From: Chrysoporthe austroafricana
Taxonomy: Eukaryota > Ascomycota > Sordariomycetes > Diaporthales > Cryphonectriaceae
DNA: 64,000 nucleotides
Reading direction: 5' to 3'
Assembly (NCBI GenBank): GCA_001051155.2
Contig: JYIP02000007.1
Location: forward strand, 3,164,342 to 3,228,341
Shown: positions 43,410-53,341 of the stretch, piece after piece
Numbering within the stretch: the stretch's first letter is position 1
Layout: every line of letters begins with the position of its first letter
The notes under the pieces: generated by a model
What the model was told of the DNA's origin: nothing
What the model saw: the letters and a program-made list of their open reading frames with translations, nothing else
Databases searched by the model: none
Translations under genes and position numbers: made by a program

Positions 43410-43790
43410 GCGGGTGGTGACGCATAACAATACTGGCGGCTCCGAAATCCAATGCATGTGACGACGGTAAGCTGTACGGGCACGGCGCCCGTCGCTGCGC
43501 TAAAATGCGACGGCCCCGTTCTTCCAAACGGGAGATCTATCATGTAAATGCATATGATATCATGTGAATGCATATAAGACGAGGGCCGGCGCGGCCTGGA
43601 GCAGCGACGGCGCCGTGCCCATACAGCTTACCATCGTCACATGCATTTAGATTTCCGAAAACGGGGGCCGGCGCGGCCTAGAGCCGCGACGGCGCCGTAG
43701 GGCAAAAGGGCTCGGCCGTGCCGGAATGCGGATGCGGGAAAGTGTATCAGGGCTGAAATTATGCGTCACCACTTTACGCTACCCATGGGG
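43410..43790. repeat. Shared upstream module M, two inverted copies
   Basis: 43418-43475 carries 'gtgacgcataacaatactgg' and 'cggctccgaaatccaatgca' in plus orientation. 43575-43775 carries 'ggccggcgcggcct', 'agcagcgacggcgccg', 'gaatgcggatgcgggaaagt' and 'tgcgtcac' in minus orientation. Together they make a large imperfect inverted repeat upstream of CC2. Confidence 0.65.
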
Positions 43791-43869
43791 GAGCTGCGTA
43801 CTGCGTCTGCCGCGCCGCGCGAGGCGCCGGGAAAGCTGCGCGGGGAGCTGTGGTAGCAGGCTTCGTCTC

Positions 43870-43990
43870 GGGGGTGGAGGCGAAAAGAGGCGCTATGGGA
43901 GTGCTGTAGGCAGGCGCCAGCGCGGGCGAAATATATGGGGCGAGGGCAGAGAGGGCAGGAGGGCCGCGCTTTTTGCGCGCGAGGGGGCTC
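43870..43990 (+). repeat. Dispersed repeat R, partial copy
   Basis: 'ggggcgagggcagagagggc' + 'aggagggccg' matches 15755-15785 and 55070-55100. Confidence 0.5.
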
Positions 43991-44095
43991 GAGAGTTGGG
44001 GCTGCTTAATGTATTCAGCCTTGCCAGCGACCCCTCCCACGTAATGGTCTGCCGCGCTGACAGCCACGCGCCATACCCTTCCTTGCTATCCGCGC

Positions 44096-45165
44096 CTATG
44101 GAGACCTCGGTTTGCGCTTCTGCACCTCCGTTGGCGTTGGAGGCGCTGGCGGGTTGGCTTTGCCATGGATCTCATTGAACCTCTTTTCAGTCCAGTCGAA
44201 TATATTGTCGTACTTGAACCCCTCAGATCTGAACACGCGGCGGAATAGCTCCCGAAGATATGCGTAGTTGGGCTTATCCTCGAAACCTAAGGACCGGGTG
44301 TAGTTGATGTACATGGCGAATACGTCAGGGAGGAGGGCCTCGCAGAGTTCTTCGCCCGAGAGACTCTCCTTCTTCTCCTTGATCATCCCGTTCTTCTCCT
44401 TGTCCGTCGCAGCCTTCAGGCCCTGCCATGGCAGCGAGCCGCGAGCAAAATAGACGAGGACATATCCAAGGGATTCCAAATCATCTCCCCAAGATTGCTC
44501 TGCCCCGAACCTTAGCAAGGAAAACGAAGAATGACTGACGGGATACCTACCACGTCCATTGTGATTATTGATACTGGCATACCGGGCAGTGCCGCCAAAC
44601 CGACGACCTTTATAGCGTCAGTCTCCTTCGGCAAGCCAGCGCTCCTTAGCCAGGCCAAAGTCAATGGTATATAGCACGTTACCCTGCCTGCCGACCCCTA
44701 TCAGGAAATTATCTGGCTTAATATCGCGATGCAGGAAGCCTTTGGAATGGATGAATTCGATTCGAGAAATCGCCTGGTCGGCAATAAGGAGGATGGTCTT
44801 TAGCGAAAATCTCCGGTCGCAATAATTAAATAGATCCTCAAGCGACGGGCCGAGTAGGTCGTAGACCAGCGCATAGAAATCACATTCCTCGCCAAACCAC
44901 CGGACTTGAGCGATTCCCATTCCGCCGGACAGCGCTTCGTACGTCTCCTTCTCGCCCTTGAGGGGCCAAGGGTCATCTCTGACATTCGTGAGCTTTATAG
45001 CAACCTCCTCGCCCGACTGAAGATCCGTTCCTGCTTGGGTGAGCCTCGATTCAATGGCGTACAACATGGGCTGGCAATATATCACTGTAGACTAGGCCGA
45101 AGCCTCCTTCGCCAATCTTGCGGTTGATACGGTATCTGTTGTCGATAAGAATGTCCTGGGAGACG
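44096..45165 (-). pseudogene. Casein kinase I paralogue with one in-frame TGA
   Basis: The glycine loop '[10 protein letters not shown]' (about 45130-45095) is joined by a 54-nt intron (GTGATA...AAGCAG) to '[13 protein letters not shown]' (VAIK Lys), '[14 protein letters not shown]', catalytic '[14 protein letters not shown]' and DFG in '[10 protein letters not shown]'. A TGA (44618-44620) interrupts; the same frame then gives '[17 protein letters not shown]'. A 42-nt intron and '[20 protein letters not shown]' + '[13 protein letters not shown]', '[19 protein letters not shown]' and 'FDWTEKRF' follow. All catalytic residues of a CK1 (Hrr25-like) kinase are present. It is more divergent than the housekeeping gene and lacks the usual KYRD segment before GTARYA. 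The start codon is not evident; a short upstream exon is likely. Confidence 0.6.
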
Positions 45166-45582
45166 CTCCCGTAAGTAATATCCCTGAACTATAACTGCAG
45201 GAGTTCGTGCCTTCATTTTGACATATGGCGTTATTTGAGAAAGCGACGATGTTTCCGCGACGTTGCGAACTGAAACCGGCCAAGAAATGACATCAGTTCG
45301 GTAACGGCAAATCCATTTCGCCGGCCTGCTCCCGGAAAAGAGGGGCCTCACGTCTCGGAGAGAAAGTTTGCCGTCTGACCGCGGCGCGTAAAGAGGGGGC
45401 TAGCAGCTGTCTAATACCACCCTCCTTCGCGTACGTCACTTTGCCTTTGGCCGCTTCCCATCCAATCCCTCTTTGCTGCGGGCCCCGCAAGAAGTCGACG
45501 CTCCGGCACGTCCGACACGCCCAAGCTGAACCAGACCCTTCTTCAATCCTACCCATCCCACCTCGCCGACCTCCAGCATACC
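45166..45582. other. Intergenic region, CK1 paralogue / DUF7924
   Basis: Divergent promoters presumably lie here. No gene supported. Confidence 0.35.
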
Positions 45583-47201
45583 ATGGCCCGTCATGGCAAG
45601 GCCGCAGAAACGGAAGAGACAGCGAGCGGACGACCCACCGCGAGAGCAGCCTCCAACCAAGAAGATCAAGTCCAGAGGTGGACTTCATTGCCCTTCGAAC
45701 TTCTCACCGGTATTCTGGGATAACTTGTCCAAGGTTTAGCTCACACCTCGCGCTCTGCGAGAACTCGACCGGCGAAATAGCACCCAGCCTCCGCTTAGCA
45801 CCGCGCCGCCTCCGGACACCTGCTCCACCGACCTTGCACGCTTTGCAAGGCACGGCGGCCCAGATCTCCATCATCTTCGAGGGGTGAGATTGTGTCTGCT
45901 GCGCCTTGCGTCGCCTCCGACTAATGTACCTACCTGTTTAGTACCCAGAGCCCAAGGGCATTGTGCAAACGATAGCGTCCAGCTATTCCTCCAAATCTTC
46001 CCAGAGCCGACAGATACGGTTTACCCAGTCCATTAAGGCAATGAGTGCTTCCTCGAAGGGCTGAAGGTTCTCCGCCTATGATAGTAATTTCGAACAGCAT
46101 CTGATCGATCACGAGATATACCCTCCCCTCCACGACTTTCCAGATTATCGCCCAACTCCGAAGCCAGGGAACCTCGACAATATCCGTCAGACACTGGCAA
46201 CAAAGAGGCCATCCCTTTCGCCATCCCGCTTTTCCGATACGGGATTCGAGGACTTCCAGCGGAAGAACAAGACGGCATCAGAAGGCACCGTAATGCGCAC
46301 TATAGTCCCAATTCTATGCGGCAATGCCGACATTCCGAACGAGGGCCATCTCCGCTTTACCAACTTTGATTCGATGACTGAAGAGGCTACCGTCAAGCCG
46401 GTGCCTGACTTTTTCGATGGCGCTCGCCCTGGGGACCTTGACAGGGAGGTCAAGAAGACGCTGAGTACGATAATCGTACCTACAAAGCATTCATCTGCTC
46501 CAATCGCACCCAATTTCTTCCTAGAGGCCAAGGCGCCAAGTGGGGGGACGGACGTCGCGCTGCGACAGGCGCTTCATGACGGGGCGTATGGAGCTCGCGC
46601 CGTGCACAGCCTGCAGAACTATGGCCAAGCGGAGCCAACCTATGACGGCAAGGCCTACACCTACAGCTCGACGTACCACTCCGGCACGCTGAAGCTGTAC
46701 GGACACCACGTCACCGCGCCGACAAGACCCGGCGGGCGGCCCGAGTACCACATGACTATGCTTGATGGTTACGAAATGATGGGCAAGCGTCAGACTTGTG
46801 TGGATGGCATAGCGGCATTCCGGAATTTGAGGGACTTGGCTGGGGCCCATCGCGATGAGTGCATCGCGGCAGCAAATGCAAGAGCGCGGGGCTCTCGCCA
46901 AGACTCTCCGGCAAGCGCCGCAGAAATGCCGCAAGAAGAGGGCTCAAGTCCTGGCGAATTTGTGGATTGTGAGGAATACCCTGAGGACGACGACCAAGAC
47001 GAAAGCCAAGCATCTCTGCCGTATGATACTACTGAAGAACCAGCAGCAAGCTTCGCGACGAGCTTTACATCGAGCTTCACATCAGGCAGCCACAGCCACA
47101 GAGGCCGTTCCAAGCGCAGGAGTTCGCAGAGTCCCCCGTCGAGCTCCCACCATCCAAGGAAACATCATCACGCGCATAACAGGGGTGGAAAGAAATATTA
47201 G
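45583..47201 (+). pseudogene. DUF7924 family protein, broken near the N-terminus
   Basis: ATG 45583 (MARHG) is followed by a 1-nt frame change to 'RPQKRKRQRADDPPREQPP', then 'FWDNLSKV', TAG (45737-45739), 'LTPRALRELDRRNS' and 'LARFARHGGPDLHHLRG'. An intron (45884-45941, GTGAGA...TTTAG) leads to 'YPEPKGIVQ', a TGA (46063-46065) and 'YDSNFEQHLIDHEIYP'. From 46293 to 47201 the frame is intact: 'GNADIPNEGHLRFTNFDSM', 'PNFFLEAKAPSGGTDVALRQ', 'DGAYGARAVHSLQNYG', 'STYHSGTLKLYGHH'. These are DUF7924 hallmarks; 'FFLEAK' may be the E-x-K of a nuclease fold. The tail is Ser/His/Lys-rich. The intact 300-codon 3' part could still be expressed from ATG 46293. Confidence 0.65.
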
Positions 47202-48035
47202 AAGTTGTCTCGTGATGAGCAGCAGTTTAGTCTGTTCTGGTCTGTGTCTGTCTGGCGAAAACAAGAGGTATAGGGGGACCGGCAGAGAGGGCGGAGGGCA
47301 GGCCAGCTGCGCGCTTGAAGGCCCTCTGTCGAGCATTCAGAACCGCCTCCAGGATATGAATAGTTTTAATTGATTGCAGGCATTGTTGTGGATTTGTGGC
47401 CGATTGAAGGTGGGTGAACTGTGCAACGTGATCCGCTTGCAGACAAACCACGTTAAATATAAAAAGGTTTAAGAAAAAATAAAATAGTTATATATTCAGC
47501 TGCCCGTGATATCCCCCTCCATCAGGTATTTTTTATTGGCCTCGTTTCCAGAGCAAGTTTCTAACCTTAGTCAGAGACTCTCTGATGAATATATATAGAT
47601 GGCCCAGGATGGTTCGCATCTTCCTTACTACGGGCCTCGCGATATCAACGGCCTATCGTCCGTGATATCATGACATGGCATTGGTCATCTTCAAATGATA
47701 CCTTCAATATTTCTTGCAATAGCGCCGCAAGCATCCGTGGACCCATATATGCTTCCTTGCTCCATATATGAAAATATCGCCAAACCGAATATCGTATCAC
47801 GCCCGACGGGAACGATCACGGTCGCCCAGGCTGAGAATCATCTTAATTAGGAACGATCTTGCTGGAAAGCCTTTCCGGTGAATTGGGTTTCGGACGCTTA
47901 TTTGCATTCTAAGATCCCCCCCCCCTCTGTTTTATGCCCATTAGCTGCCTTTTTTTTGATGCTGAGAATAAGCTTGCCTATCCGCCCGTTTGTCATTATT
48001 ACGTCTCGTATTAGTATGATTAGGCATTCGGGAAT
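47202..48035. other. AT-rich spacer, no gene
   Basis: No open frame with protein-like composition. Confidence 0.45.
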
Positions 48036-48983
48036 GTGATGGACAGAGAAACGATAATATCTTGGAACCGATGGGAAGGTCTGTGGGCATATGCAATAGC
48101 CCACGAATACTTAAACCATAGACGTCTCTTACTATTCCGGATTCCCTATGGTCACGTCTTCTCTATCGTTTCAAACATATCTTTCCCTCCTAGAAATATA
48201 CAGTCCCACGGTCCCATACACAATACCCCCTCCCAATCGCTCAACACTACGAGGCCAGCAGCAAAGGAAGCCCGGGCATATCAACGCCGCCAGGCTTCCT
48301 TTCTGAGCCGTCGCAAGACGCTTATGCAAAAGGCTGACGAGCTGCATCAACTTTATAAGGTGCAGGCCTATATAGTTCTCTACCACAACAGCAAATTCTG
48401 GGTCTACACGTACCAAGAGGGCAACGCCTCGTGGCCCCCGCCGCTGGCCAACATTGTAAGCTTCCAAGATGAGCCAAGCCTTGCCCAGCCAGATCACTGA
48501 TCCATAGGATAGAAGGATATATATCTCGTGCCTGAGATTCAGACACCGGAGAGCTTTGGTCCATTGCTGCCGAGGCAATCAGCGCAGTCGAAGCAGCCGG
48601 AGTCCCAGGCAGGGTCCGGGAGTGAGTTCGTCTACCACGACGCCGACAATGTCAATTTCGGTAGCTGGGTCGGAAATGAGCACGCGTCTGCCCCAGTTCC
48701 TGGCGTGATGCCTGCCGATAGTCTTCTACCTGTCGAGAGTCTCACGCCTGTTAGCATGCCGACTTTCGACCATGGGGCCCTGTTCGGTCAGCACACCGAT
48801 TTCAGCACGCCCGTTGGCTTAGTACAAGCCAACGGCCTTTCCAGCTCGATGCTTGGTGCCCAATCTGTCGGCTTTGGGCCTGCTGGGCAGCCGACGATGG
48901 CCTCGTTCGACCAGGCAGGCTGTCCATTTTTCCTAGATGGCTTTAACGCCCAAGTCGACGAGTCGTCGGGTGGATTCTGGTAG
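48036..48983 (+). CDS. MADS-like DNA-binding domain protein
   Basis: Two exons: the first ends at 48455, the second is 48513-48983, with a 57-nt intron (GTAAGC...GATAG) that keeps phase 0 and joins 'PPPLANI' to 'KDIYLVPEIQTPESFG'. The domain (nt about 48270-48415) reads 'QRRQASFLSRRKTLMQKADE' + 'LHQLYKVQAYIVLYHNSKFW' + 'VY', with the R-x2-x-F-x2-R+-x2-L-x-KA-x-EL-x2-L pattern of MADS boxes. The C-terminal half is Pro/Ser/Gly-rich, like an activation region ('NVNFGSWVGNEHASAPVPG'). The true start is unclear: ATG 48039 gives a long, less convincing N-terminus. The minus-strand gene 48933-49481 overlaps its 3' end by 51 bp. Confidence 0.55.
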
Positions 48984-49481
48984 CGCGAAGGATGCGACAA
49001 TTGCTTGGCCTAGGTCCTGCCTCCGCAAGCTGTGGGGTGGCTTTGACAACACCTTCAAGACCGTTCGATGTAGCTTCGTACCTCCTGTAGAACTCGCCAG
49101 GCTGCCTGTGACAGTTGTTGGCCCAAGCGAATCCTTCGCAGGACGCGGAGCCCTGTAGCTCTCACATGCCCTGCTGTCCGGTGTCTTATGCGACGCAGAC
49201 GAGTCGTCGCGGGAGTCCTGGATGTCAGGAGCCGATGACGAGGCTAACCGTCGTTGCTCATCCAGCCATTCCTCGAACGGCTGTTTCACGAGGACATTGA
49301 TCCTTTCTTGAATTCGCTCTCTCAGGTCCTGCCCCAATGTTGACTTGTGCCGGGTCAGGCGGGTCGGCTGTAGAAGCTCCTCGAAGTCCGTGAAAGCTTG
49401 GAGGCTCTGTTCCATCGTTCCAATCAAATACTGATAATTGTAGTACAGGTCGTCAAGAAAAATCGCATTGTTGGCCGCCAT
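48933..49481 (-). CDS. Hypothetical protein, helical N-terminus
   Basis: Single exon of 182 codons from ATG 49481. The N-terminal half is helical and charged ('FLDDLYYNYQYLIGTMEQSL', 'LGQDLRERIQERINVLVKQP'), then a Ser/Asp-rich linker, then a basic segment ('RTVLKVLSKPPHSLRRQDLG'). No membrane segment or signal peptide. Convergent with the MADS-like gene, and the two stop-proximal regions overlap. Not recognised. Confidence 0.5.
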   Translation of the reverse strand: MAANNAIFLDDLYYNYQYLIGTMEQSLQAFTDFEELLQPTRLTRHKSTLGQDLRERIQERINVLVKQPFEEWLDEQRRLASSSAPDIQDSRDDSSASHKTPDSRACESYRAPRPAKDSLGPTTVTGSLASSTGGTKLHRTVLKVLSKPPHSLRRQDLGQAIVASFALPESTRRLVDLGVKAI

Positions 49482-49658
49482 ATCCTGATGCTTCACAAGA
49501 CGATCGTTGCTGCGTTAACCGATCAAAGGGCTCACGTTGACAGCGGAAATCACGCGTTCATATCCTCAGGTATCTAGGTAGGGTTATCATTGTTTGGCGT
49601 CAACTTCAACTCTGACTCTGCTCGAGCCTGTCCCTAATCTGCCCAACAAACATCGCAA

Positions 49659-51317
49659 TGAGTGGCATTACGAGAAATCAGCGGGCGCAGGGTTGGAATG
49701 TCCGGTTCATGGTCCATCGAGATGCCGTCGCCGGCATTTACCAGCGATGACTTCCTATCCGTTGGGGACGTGGCGCACGACATCGATCTCTGCCTTGCGT
49801 TTGACCCGCCCCAGCACTCCAGCGCCAGCGACTGGCAAGCAGCTCTGATTCCATTTCCGACGACGTCAGAAACTCGAATAATCATCCTGAGCAAGGAAGA
49901 TACGGCACCATTCCCGACACCCCTGGCGTCCGCGGAAGCGCAGTACACATGCGTTTTCCACTCACAGTCTTTATGCCGGTCAGGCCCACTGCATGCGCCG
50001 ACAGGTATGTTCTGGTCCTACTTCGCCCTGGCTATATGGGCCAGCTCACCACGTATGTCATAGGAATCTGTATTCGCCCTGCAGAAAAACCGTCGCGACG
50101 CCGCAACCCCGGCTACCTCGAAATCGGTGCATGGTCCGACAACCCATCCATTGCATCTATGTCGACACGGAATACGAGAAGTGCAAAGCGCAAGAGCAGT
50201 ATGATCTCGACCTCACCATCCCCCACGCACTCCGCACCGACCCAGTCTACCGACCCAGCAAGCGACTTCGAGCCTCCACAATATCCGATGTCGGTGATCC
50301 TACGAGCTACGGTACAGGCTATGACTGGCGAGTTCCGAAAGAGTGTGCTATCCAACGGGCATATCTGCGCTTTCAGCGGCAAAGGCGCATCATGGCTCGG
50401 CATCGGGGCTGGCCCGGCCGTTAAGGCCGCACATATTGTCCCACAATGTCATTGGCACGCCTACCCACTGGACGAGCACTCGCGCGTCGCTGAACCTACG
50501 GATAGGCAAGCATTGCAAGAGGCCTGGTCCCGGACATGGTCGTAAGTCTGGCTCTGAGGAATCCACCGAAACTTATTCTCAACTGCTCTGCAACAGGTCG
50601 GAAAACGGTCTCGCTATGCTTAGCCACTTGCACAAATGTTTTGACGCACGTCTTCTCTCGATCCATCCGAAGACCCATCGCATACGCGCTTTTGTTAATT
50701 ACGACGTCATCACGGACTTCCATGGCCAGCAGGCCCATCTGCCAAAGCACATCGATAATATGGCACTGCAACATCATTGGGATATGTGTTGTATCGAAAA
50801 CATGATTGCGCTATGGATTCCGGACGTGCCCGTGCCCACGGTCTCCTCGGATGTAGGGATGCCTCCGCCCGCCCGCCCTCCAGCGAACCCTCCCAGCCAT
50901 CCGACCCAAGCTGCCGGCGAACTGCATCGAAGAGCCTCCAATGATCCCGATCGCGACTCAGAGCAGCCCCCCTCACACCAGCATATACGGCATCACGACT
51001 CTCATCCGCCCTCTCCACCGTCCAGTGCGCCGGCGTCCCATCAGCGAAAGCAGTGGCGACTAGGAACCGTTCTTATCAAGGACCCAGACGAAGCCCTCAA
51101 GCTGATGGATCAAGGCTGGATTCTCTATACAGTCAGTGACAGCGGTGAAGAGGAGGACATGGAGCGTGGTCGGTCATTGAAGAGAAGGCGATGCACCGTG
51201 ACCGAATGGCTTGACGGGCAACCAGATATAGAGGAACAGGCTGGGCATGTGGCTTACAAAAGACGGCGTCATGAGGAAATGTCGCCGCAAAGTCAAAAGA
51301 GTCCGAGCCGTATATAA
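49659..51317 (+). pseudogene. HNH endonuclease-like protein, frameshifted
   Basis: ATG 49659 opens 'MSGITRNQRAQGWNVRFMVH' and 'RDAVAGIYQR'. A frame change at about 49755 gives 'SVGDVAHDIDLCLAFDPPQH'. A further change near 49950 leads to the HNH_2-type core in the 49949-50545 frame: 'EFRKSVLSNGHICAFSGKGA' and 'VKAAHIVPQCHWHAYPL' (C, G, AAHIVPQ). An intron of 55 nt (50542-50596, GTAAGT...CAACAG) joins 'SRTWS' to 'SENGLAMLSHLHKCFDARLL' and 'IDNMALQHHWDMCCIENM'. A Pro-rich, then basic tail follows. The active-site half is intact; the two 5' indels break the full-length protein. HNH proteins of this type are common in fungal accessory DNA; their cellular role is unknown. Confidence 0.6.
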
Positions 51318-51657
51318 TTGGCCTGCCTAGATAGGTACCAGTTTAGTTGATGACTGGAGTATCCGTTGTAGTCAGCCGCTCTAGGCATCATATATCGTTA
51401 GTTTGATCCCCTTGATTCCCTTGTTCCAAGTCACTGTGTCAACGCCGACCTATTTAGACGCCTGCCCAGGTGGTGTCAATGCCCCGGGCTTAATATTCGT
51501 TTTGCAAGGCTTTGATATTGCACGTCCGATATTTCTAAGACTTGCAACCCTTTCTAGCTGGCATAATATGCTAACTATATATATATAATTTAGGGCCATG
51601 AATAGCCCAGCTGCGGCTACATTCTTGCGATTCCAACTATAAATAAGTCCACAAATA
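51318..51657. other. No supported gene
   Basis: Short AT-rich spacer. Confidence 0.4.
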
Positions 51658-53341
51658 ATGCTAGTGATGCTAGTGCTAGTGATGCTAGTGATGCTGCGCT
51701 CGCTGACCTCTTCTCTTTATACTTCTCGCACGGCGCGCTTGATCAGACAACCCAACTTTACCGGCCACATAAAAGTCTTGGACCTGGAAACATTCGATCT
51801 AGTGAAGATCGCAGAGGCCTCCCAGCGGCCTGATAACGGCTCATACCTTGGTGTCAAATTCAGACGCAGTGATGGTGAGACACGTTTATATATAGCAGAG
51901 CATCAAGAGTTCTGGCTTCCTAACTTCGCCCGCCCCGTTCGGCATCCCTTAGACAAGAGTATCACGAGTTTTTTTTGACTCAGTAATCAAGTCACCTCCC
52001 AAACAGCCTGTCGCCTATTACGTCGGACCTGAAATCACTCCGGATTTCGACCACTTGCTTCATCCGGGTAAGCTTTGCCTTTTGCCGGGCTTGCCTGGCA
52101 TTACCTCGATATACTGGCACATCGGTGAAAAATATTCTGGCACCGCCTTTCACTGCGAAGACGCAAGATTGCGATCGTGCAACCTGACCATTTATGGATA
52201 CAAAGCTTGGATCTTGATTAAGGAATATCACACAGACAAGTTTGAGTCTTTCGTGAGAGACCTCGTCTCTTGCTCGCGGCCCAGGTGCGACCAGTGAATA
52301 CGTCACCAAAATCTCCTCATCGCCCCTGAGACGCTGAGGGCTGCAACAATCGACTTTGAGTTGATATGTGCTGGCCCTGGCGAGATAGTCGTGACTGGAC
52401 CACGACAGTATCATGCAGTCTTGAACTTGACTCCCTGTTTCGCTGTGTCGATCAACTTCGTGCTTCCGAACGAGCCAGCCATAGCACGAACCACAACATG
52501 TGAGCATTGCAGTCTATATGCTTTCCGACATGAGGATATCGTGCAGATTCGCAAGCAAGGACGAAACCCTAGGACGAAATCTCCTTGCTCAGTGGGTAAT
52601 ACTACGAACGCAGCTATAGGACAGGCTGGGGCGAGCGATATACCGGCCTCTCGGATATCTGCGTCTTCCGACAAACGCAACGCCTCGAGGACGTCAGAGG
52701 CATCCATAACTGCTTCACTGCATTTGCCAACCATTTCCAGCGAGGCTGTCCTGCCCCGGGACGACCCGCAAAGTCCTTTGGGCATCTCGTCTGGGGAGTC
52801 CTGTGTGGAATCAACGGCGTCAAAGATATCCACGGCCATATCGGACTCCCCTTCTGCGAGCGACCAGCATATATCACCAGACCCGACTTCAAATGAACGG
52901 ACTACATCGCCAGGCTCACCTACTGCAAGCGACCAGCATATATCACCAGACCCGACTTCAAATAAACGGATTATACCGCCAATCTTATTTGCTGCGGGCA
53001 ACCAGTCGCCCCCACTAGGCTCACCTTCTACGAGTGATCGGATCATATCACCGGGCTTGACCTTTACAAGCAAACAGAAAGCATTATGCATAGGAGCGTC
53101 CACAACAATATGGCCTTTGCAGTTAATTCAGGATCGACAACCCGTACCTACGGCACCCAAAAGGAAGCAACAAAACACATCAAGTCCACGCGGCCCGAAA
53201 TTCTCGAGAACAGGGGACCCTATCGAGGATGTCAAAAACGAAATTTTCGCAGTGGAGAAGCAATGTACTATACCCAGACACGATATTCTCAGGCCATCTC
53301 ATGCCCACATCCTCAAATTGGCAGCCGATCCATGCGAATGA
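51658..53341 (+). pseudogene. JmjC-domain protein, interrupted
   Basis: The first segment (about 51720-51970) holds 'KVLDLETFDLVKIAEASQRP' and 'HQEFWLPNFARPVRHPLDKS'. The frame is lost at a T-run (about 51970) and resumes as 'SVIKSPPKQPVAYYVGPEIT' and then 'LPGITSIYWHIGEKYSGTAF' + 'HCEDARLRSCNLTIYGYKAW' (Fe-binding H-x-E). A TGA (52295-52297) follows 'RPRCDQ', then 'IRHQNLLIAPETLR' and 'AGPGEIVVTGPRQYHAVLNL' supply the distal His and the final strand. These are the elements of a JmjC 2-oxoglutarate/Fe(II) oxygenase fold, as in histone demethylases. The tail is Ser/Pro-rich with a tandem repeat. A zinc-finger-like 'TTCEHCSLYAFRHED' segment follows the domain. At least one indel and one nonsense codon. 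Confidence 0.6.
52850..53005 (+). repeat. 75-bp tandem repeat in the JmjC tail
   Basis: Two near-identical copies contain 'gcgaccagcatatatcacca' + 'gacccgacttcaaatgaacg'. They encode 'SDQHISPDPTSNERTTSPG'-type units. Confidence 0.85.

Noticed and set aside
43160..43573. Long minus-strand extension of CC2 and other frames over the TTTG tract
   Set aside because: A tetranucleotide repeat without stop codons is open in several frames on both strands. The paralogues place the start at 43159.
17760..52297. Reassignment of TGA or TAG to tryptophan
   Set aside because: Intact genes here end with normal TGA, TAG or TAA codons, the damaged genes also carry indels, and both TAG and TGA occur at Trp positions. 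Mutation explains this better.
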